A stretch of 27,295 bases of DNA from a virus, in the IMG/VR virus record IMGVR_UViG_3300029319_000391, positions 1 to 27,295 of that record. The stretch is one strand, 5' to 3'. This document shows positions 23,256 to 27,295 of this stretch, piece after piece. The position numbers and the translations under genes were made by a program. Under the pieces are notes generated by a model. The model had not been told where the DNA came from. It ran no database searches and saw nothing but the letters and a program-made list of their open reading frames with translations. The stretch's first letter is position 1; each line of letters begins with the position of its first letter.

Positions 23256-25022
23256 TTAAGATTCCTGTATTTTTCCTAAAATTCTACCCCATACTTTTTC
23301 TTCATCGACCCTATACCCCCGATTTTTTCTTTTTTGATTCCTATATTTTACAACTGCATCAAAACTCTCATTAGGTCTCTCTTGCTGCGTAGGTGTAGAC
23401 TCTAATCCTCCTGGCGTGTTACCTGCGGGTAGCTCACCAGCCCCTGGAGAGATCTGGTTAAGTTCTTGCTGTTGATAAGCAGCATCTTCCTGCTCTTGTC
23501 GTAATTTTTCTTTTAACAGAGCTATCTCTCCGTCACTCATATCATAGTATTCCTTGTAGATGTAATCTTTAGGGAATAACTGAGTTTGAGTTACGGTTTG
23601 CACGATTGCAAGCCTTGCTTGATCAATCTCCAATCTTCGTTTTGTAAATCTGTCTGATGGATCAGGTAATTGAATATGTAGATCTTTGATAAGAGTTAAC
23701 GGAAAACCCTTCATTACCAAATGTCTTTTTGCTAAAGTCTCAAGGCCTACTTCGATGTCGTGTTGCACTCTCGCAACTGCCCTAGCAAATTTAACATCTA
23801 ATTCTGACAAGTTAGCTTTCTTTTCAGGAGCTTGATCTTTACCTGCAACAACATAGTCTTTTGGAACTTTTAATGCTGCTAATAATTTGTCTCTGAAATA
23901 CGAAACATCCGTAACCTCCCCCAAGTTTTGAGCACCAGGCAAAGTCTCAATTCTTGTGCCTGCGTTTCCCTTAACAGGAACGAAGTAATCCTCGTCAGCA
24001 GACAAAGGGTTGTATCTAGCGTCAACACCGCCAGCCCTTTGGTACTTCTCCTTCTTAAATTTTTCTTTTACCCTCTCCATAAACATTTCTGCTTTGCTGC
24101 TGGGCAAATTACCAACATCAATGTAGAAAATTCTTCTCTCTGGGGCTCTTGCAAGTCTGTAAATTAGCATTGCATCTTCCATGAGACGCAAAGATCTAAA
24201 TGTTTGAACTCCATATGCGGCAACAGACTTTCCATAGGGATAAAATTTAGGATCAGAAGTAAACAATCTAAAGTGAATAATTTGATTTTTATCAAGCTCT
24301 ATGTACTTACTGTCTTTTTGGCCTTGATTTATATCATATGCTCCTTGAGAAGGATCTTGGATTGACCCTGTTGGTATTTGTTGTAAAAAGGTTTTTAAAT
24401 ACCCATAATCATCTTCCACTCGAAGAATATAGTTAGGGTTTAAAACTTTGATTTTTTGAATTCCTGCTTGTGGGTTATTCACATCTGCAATCTGCTCAAT
24501 AAAACAATCACCAAACTTTACCGTGTTTCGGCAGATGTCATAATACACACGATCCAACTCAATGGTTTTAAATAATCGCTCAACCTCACTAACTACCTCA
24601 GGACTTTCCGACCTAACACTCCATCGCCTATCATTTGTATCCCTTTGAGTACAATCATCAGAGTAAACATCAAATGCAGCACCTACTTCAGGGTGCTCAT
24701 CCATTTTTTCGTAGTCAGTATAACGCGCTCTACGGCTTCTCTCAATTTCTGAGTATACAGGAGTGGTTCTATTTACGGAAAAAGTAACTCCTGAGTCAGT
24801 TTCTGACTTTATATCAGTGCTATTAACCTTAGTATCACCTAAAAGCGTGGATTCTTGGTCCCTAAACTCTGTAGTAACCGCATCTTGAGCAGGAGTAGCG
24901 AAAAATCGAGCAAAAAACTTGCCCAATGCGCCTCTAGGGTAAAAATAAGGGCCTCTAGACCTAAAATTTGTCCATGTTGACTGCCCACCGTCTTCTGTGA
25001 TGTCTTCTACTTCATTAACCAT
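23256..25022 (-). CDS. 20: Portal protein, gp20-like
   Basis: A 588-residue portal protein (T4 gp20 is 524), the dodecameric ring through which DNA enters the head and to which the tail attaches. Family features: MDEHPEVGAAFDVYSDDCTQ near 107-126, DRVYYDICRNTVKFGDCFIE near 155-174, IIHFRLFTSDPKFYPYGKSV in the clip/stem region, and DVSYFRDKLLAALKVPKDYV near 376-395, which is a strong gp20-type signature. The C-terminus is Gln/Glu-rich and then basic. ATG at 25022 lies within the last codons of the terminase gene (16-base overlap). Order terminase then portal is typical for this phage type. Confidence 0.92.
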   Translation of the reverse strand: MVNEVEDITEDGGQSTWTNFRSRGPYFYPRGALGKFFARFFATPAQDAVTTEFRDQESTLLGDTKVNSTDIKSETDSGVTFSVNRTTPVYSEIERSRRARYTDYEKMDEHPEVGAAFDVYSDDCTQRDTNDRRWSVRSESPEVVSEVERLFKTIELDRVYYDICRNTVKFGDCFIEQIADVNNPQAGIQKIKVLNPNYILRVEDDYGYLKTFLQQIPTGSIQDPSQGAYDINQGQKDSKYIELDKNQIIHFRLFTSDPKFYPYGKSVAAYGVQTFRSLRLMEDAMLIYRLARAPERRIFYIDVGNLPSSKAEMFMERVKEKFKKEKYQRAGGVDARYNPLSADEDYFVPVKGNAGTRIETLPGAQNLGEVTDVSYFRDKLLAALKVPKDYVVAGKDQAPEKKANLSELDVKFARAVARVQHDIEVGLETLAKRHLVMKGFPLTLIKDLHIQLPDPSDRFTKRRLEIDQARLAIVQTVTQTQLFPKDYIYKEYYDMSDGEIALLKEKLRQEQEDAAYQQQELNQISPGAGELPAGNTPGGLESTPTQQERPNESFDAVVKYRNQKRKNRGYRVDEEKVWGRILGKIQES

Positions 25023-26548
25023 GTTAAATCCTCTTTAGTTTTGCCGCCATATGAGATAAGTGGGACCACATTTTTATTTTTTGGTTTATTTTCATCTTTA
25101 AAAGCTGATTCTCTATTAAAATCAACAAATGTGGTCTCTCTAGTAGACTTTAAAATGTGGTTAGCTAAGGATAAACTCATAATTAGGTCATCATGGCGAC
25201 CTTTATCAGCAGTTATTTTCCCAGAACCATTTATTACAAAGGTATTTAGTTCATTTAAGGTACGCTCAGAGTTAATTTTTAGAACATTAGTTCTAATACT
25301 TTCCTCTAATTCTGATAAAATCACATCTCGATTTCGCATTGTTACTTGAAATCCAGGCAAACCCTTCTCATCATGCCATAAATGTTCATACTCTAACTCA
25401 TTATAGAGTAAATCCAACAGATGATTACCCACAGTATTCCTCTCAACCACAATATTTGCTGTGTTATAGTACATTCCTTCAGCATTTAAGATTGTTGCAA
25501 AATCATTGATTGGTGTTTTATTGCTGTAAAACTCTGCAACAACCTCTCCATTATATAAATTTACGACTTGAGCGGCTGAATAGTCTCTATCACGACCTAG
25601 AGCCGTGTCAACCCCTATGATATAATCATAATAAGGTTCTGGTTCCTTCCAAACACGCATTCTATTGTTATATTTTGTATAATATTCTTGACTAACCTCC
25701 TCTGCTAAATGAGACAATATTGCTCCATCAACAAAGGTATCTCCCGTTCCCAAAAACTCACACTCATATTCTTGAAGCCACTGCTTTCTGGGCATATTTG
25801 ATTTTGTAACTTCTTCCCACTCCTCAATATAAAATGGAGGATTTCTGTTCTCCATCTCTTTGTAAATATGGTCAAATCCATCAGTCCTAAAATACTCAGG
25901 GTGCTCTTTCCATCGAATATCAATAGCATTAAAAGAGTTAGCTTTCTCTATGGCTCGTGTGTAAGTTTCGTAAAACCAGTTGCCTAAACCATTTACAGTA
26001 GAAAGAATAAAAGCTCGCCCACCAGTAGAAATGATTGGGTATACAGCAGCCCAAATTGTGTCAATAGACTCCACAAAAGCAGCCTCATCTATAATCAAAA
26101 ACGATCCAGCCAAAGATCGACCAGACTGTTTTCCCGATGGCCTTGATTTAATAACTGATCTATTTTTTAGTTTTAGCGTGTGCTTGTTATCCTCTGAAAT
26201 CCCTGGTTGCATGAATGCAGGCAGTTCCTCATACATAACCTTAATCCTGTCAAGGACCTCAGTGGCTTCAGTGTCACCCTTAGATAAAATAACAATAGAT
26301 TGATCTTTTTTAAATATTGCTAACCATAGAGCATACGCTGATGCAATCGTAGTGCATCCAGCCTGCCTAAATTTTCTTAAGATATTGAACCGATTATTCT
26401 CAAGTTCTTTTACAATCTTTTTTTGAAATGGGTATAATTGAAAGGGGACTAATCCACGAACAGGGTGTGTTACCTTAACATAGTTACACATAAAATGAGC
26501 AGGATCTGTCTTAGCTTTTTTAAACTCTGATAATACTGTACTTTCCAT
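25007..26548 (-). CDS. 17: Terminase large subunit, gp17-like
   Basis: A 513-residue DNA packaging motor with ATPase and nuclease domains (T4 gp17 has 610). ATPase: P-loop RKFRQAGCTT at 58-67, Walker B LIIDEAAF at 151-158 with Asp154-Glu155, and coupling motif STVNG at 183-187. Nuclease, RNase H-like: Asp313 in GVDTALGRD, Glu369 in VVERN, Asp453/Asp454 in RHDDLIMSLS. The P-loop lacks the usual GKT lysine and has GCT, so the basic residues at its start (Arg58, Lys59 or Arg61) would have to serve, as in other deviant terminase P-loops. The N-terminal arm is shorter than in T4. The ATG shares CATG with the divergent gene. Confidence 0.93.
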   Translation of the reverse strand: MESTVLSEFKKAKTDPAHFMCNYVKVTHPVRGLVPFQLYPFQKKIVKELENNRFNILRKFRQAGCTTIASAYALWLAIFKKDQSIVILSKGDTEATEVLDRIKVMYEELPAFMQPGISEDNKHTLKLKNRSVIKSRPSGKQSGRSLAGSFLIIDEAAFVESIDTIWAAVYPIISTGGRAFILSTVNGLGNWFYETYTRAIEKANSFNAIDIRWKEHPEYFRTDGFDHIYKEMENRNPPFYIEEWEEVTKSNMPRKQWLQEYECEFLGTGDTFVDGAILSHLAEEVSQEYYTKYNNRMRVWKEPEPYYDYIIGVDTALGRDRDYSAAQVVNLYNGEVVAEFYSNKTPINDFATILNAEGMYYNTANIVVERNTVGNHLLDLLYNELEYEHLWHDEKGLPGFQVTMRNRDVILSELEESIRTNVLKINSERTLNELNTFVINGSGKITADKGRHDDLIMSLSLANHILKSTRETTFVDFNRESAFKDENKPKNKNVVPLISYGGKTKEDLTWLMK

Positions 26549-26549
26549 G
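26546..26549. promoter_or_regulatory. Overlapping divergent start codons (CATG)
   Basis: The start codons of terminase (26548-26546, minus) and of the glycosyltransferase-like gene (26547-26549, plus) overlap by two bases in the palindrome CATG. Each gene's leader and promoter must therefore lie inside the other's coding region. No clear Shine-Dalgarno sequence is visible on either side. Confidence 0.65.
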
Positions 26550-27236
26550 AAAATTTATTCTTTAACTTGCACTCGGGACGAAAACTTGTCTCCCACCACA
26601 TCTAATCTATTAGAGTACTTTCAATCATGCGGCATTGAAACAAAAATCCTAATTAACCAAAAATCTATTTTTGAGGCTTATGATAAAGGGTTAGATGAAT
26701 TAGATGCCGATTTCGATGACATCATTATCTTATGCCATGATGATATAGAAATACTCACTCGCCCAGAGGTATTTACCCATCTACTAAAAGAAAACTTATC
26801 AAAAACAGATACAGGTTTTGTTGGCATTGCTGGAGCTAAATCATTTAACCAAAATGCAGTGTGGTGGAACAGGGAAGAGTGGGGTGCAGGACTTCTTAGT
26901 GGGTATATCTATCATGGAAAAAATAATTTAGATATGTATCCTACTCACTTTGGTAACTTAGGACAAGTAGTTGTAATGGATGGCGTTTTTCTTGCTGCAA
27001 CTAAAAGAACATTACGATCAATCCAATTAAGTAAACCTCAAGCCTTTCCTGGAGATTGGGATTTTTACGACATCTTCTACACTTTCCAGGCTCACAAAAA
27101 AGGCAAGAAAAACTATACTTTACCGATTCAAATGCGACATGAATCAGGAGGAGAGATTGCAGGCAGAGACTCTTGGCATAAAAATAGAGAAGCTTTTATT
27201 AGGATTTTCTCTACTTATCTCCCATCATCCGTCTGA
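26547..27236 (+). CDS. Glycosyltransferase-like protein (GT2-like fold)
   Basis: A 229-residue protein with the layout of small GT-A-type glycosyltransferases (the Glyco_tranf_2_5-like group): a beta-alpha start with IFEAYDKGLDELD near 41-53, IIILCHDDIEIL at 59-70 (the HDD being a likely metal/nucleotide-sugar site), VVVMDGVFLAATKRT at 141-155, GDWDFYDIFYTFQAHKKG near 169-186, and LPIQMRHESGGE, whose His may be the metal ligand seen near the end of this fold. The acceptor is unknown: phage DNA, a virion protein or a host glycan are all possible. It converges on, and overlaps by 22 bases, a gene entering from the right. Confidence 0.7.
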   Translation: MKIYSLTCTRDENLSPTTSNLLEYFQSCGIETKILINQKSIFEAYDKGLDELDADFDDIIILCHDDIEILTRPEVFTHLLKENLSKTDTGFVGIAGAKSFNQNAVWWNREEWGAGLLSGYIYHGKNNLDMYPTHFGNLGQVVVMDGVFLAATKRTLRSIQLSKPQAFPGDWDFYDIFYTFQAHKKGKKNYTLPIQMRHESGGEIAGRDSWHKNREAFIRIFSTYLPSSV

Positions 27237-27295
27237 CGGCGCTTTGGGGCAGTTTCAATAGCGCCCTGACCTGACTTTCTACCGCCAGTAATGAG
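27215..27295 (-). CDS. 3' end of a minus-strand gene (partial)
   Basis: The minus strand is open from the right edge to TAA at 27217-27215, giving 26 residues: a basic, polar tail (TGGRKSGQGAIETAPKRRQT and then DDGR). It would be the C-terminus of the gene before terminase in the packaging run, but its identity cannot be told from this tail. It overlaps the end of the glycosyltransferase-like gene by 22 bases. The frame is short, so a chance open frame is possible. Confidence 0.45.
   Translation of the reverse strand, partial: LITGGRKSGQGAIETAPKRRQTDDGR
27238..27265. repeat. GC-rich 6-bp inverted repeat
   Basis: GGCGCT (27238-27243) and AGCGCC (27260-27265) are perfect inverted copies across a 16-base loop, directly after the glycosyltransferase-like stop and in otherwise AT-rich DNA. 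There is no T-run on the plus strand, so it is not a classical terminator; it also lies in the partial minus-strand frame and may be chance. Confidence 0.3.

Noticed and set aside
1-27295. tRNA genes, CRISPR arrays, insertion sequences, integrase or attachment sites
   Set aside because: Looked for on both strands by eye; nothing with cloverleaf, regular spacer-repeat structure, transposase or integrase motifs was found. A dedicated tRNA search was not possible.

Overview
This window is a densely packed, AT-rich piece of a contractile-tailed (myovirus) phage genome that is distantly T4-like. The evidence is a set of T4-type proteins recognisable by motif and by order: a large terminase (gp17 type), a portal (gp20 type), a baseplate hub assembly protein (gp26 / T4_baseplate type), a tape measure, a LysM-like gp53-type protein, a gp5/VgrG-type spike, gp25 and the start of gp6, together with a gp61-type primase and the UvsW helicase. 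The protein style (many Ser/Thr/Ala-rich virion proteins, LamG module, acidic scaffold-like protein) resembles marine T4-like phages, but the host cannot be read from the sequence. Major capsid protein, prohead protease, tail sheath and tail tube are not in the window.

Layout. The virion genes lie on the minus strand and read right to left. (1) 26.5-21.4 kb: terminase, portal and a large acidic scaffold-like protein. (2) 21.4-18.9 kb: two unrecognised proteins, a fibre-like protein with 30-bp tandem repeats, and a small membrane protein. (3) 17.3-14.2 kb: the gp26-like protein with an overlapping -1-frame ORF, then three unrecognised proteins, one very cysteine-rich. (4) 12.9-12.2 kb: a Cas4/RecB-like PD-(D/E)XK nuclease. 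(5) 11.8 kb to the left edge: an unknown protein, tape measure, tube/baseplate protein, gp53-like, large hub protein, small protein, gp5-like spike, LamG protein, gp25 and gp6. Short plus-strand islands interrupt this: an orphan gene at 11.9 kb, primase plus a membrane protein at 12.9-14.2 kb, uvsW plus a small partner at 17.3-18.9 kb, and a glycosyltransferase-like gene at 26.5 kb. The end of one more minus-strand gene enters from the right edge.

Genes within each strand run are translationally packed: stop and start codons overlap as ATGA, TAATG or TGATG at most junctions. Strand switches are equally tight. Two divergent pairs (nuclease/primase and terminase/glycosyltransferase) have abutting or overlapping start codons with no intergenic DNA, so their promoters and leaders must lie inside the opposite gene.

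The most interesting observation is at 16356-16547. A 63-codon frame with a convincing protein sequence but no ATG or GTG start overlaps the 3' end of the gp26-like gene in the -1 frame, just where that gene carries two overlapping slippery heptamers (A AAT TTT and T TTT TTC). This suggests a programmed -1 frameshift product of about 306 residues. A one-base deletion after an ATG at 16522 is the main competing explanation. No tRNA, CRISPR array, insertion sequence or integrase was seen, and no stretch over 300 bases lacks a gene.
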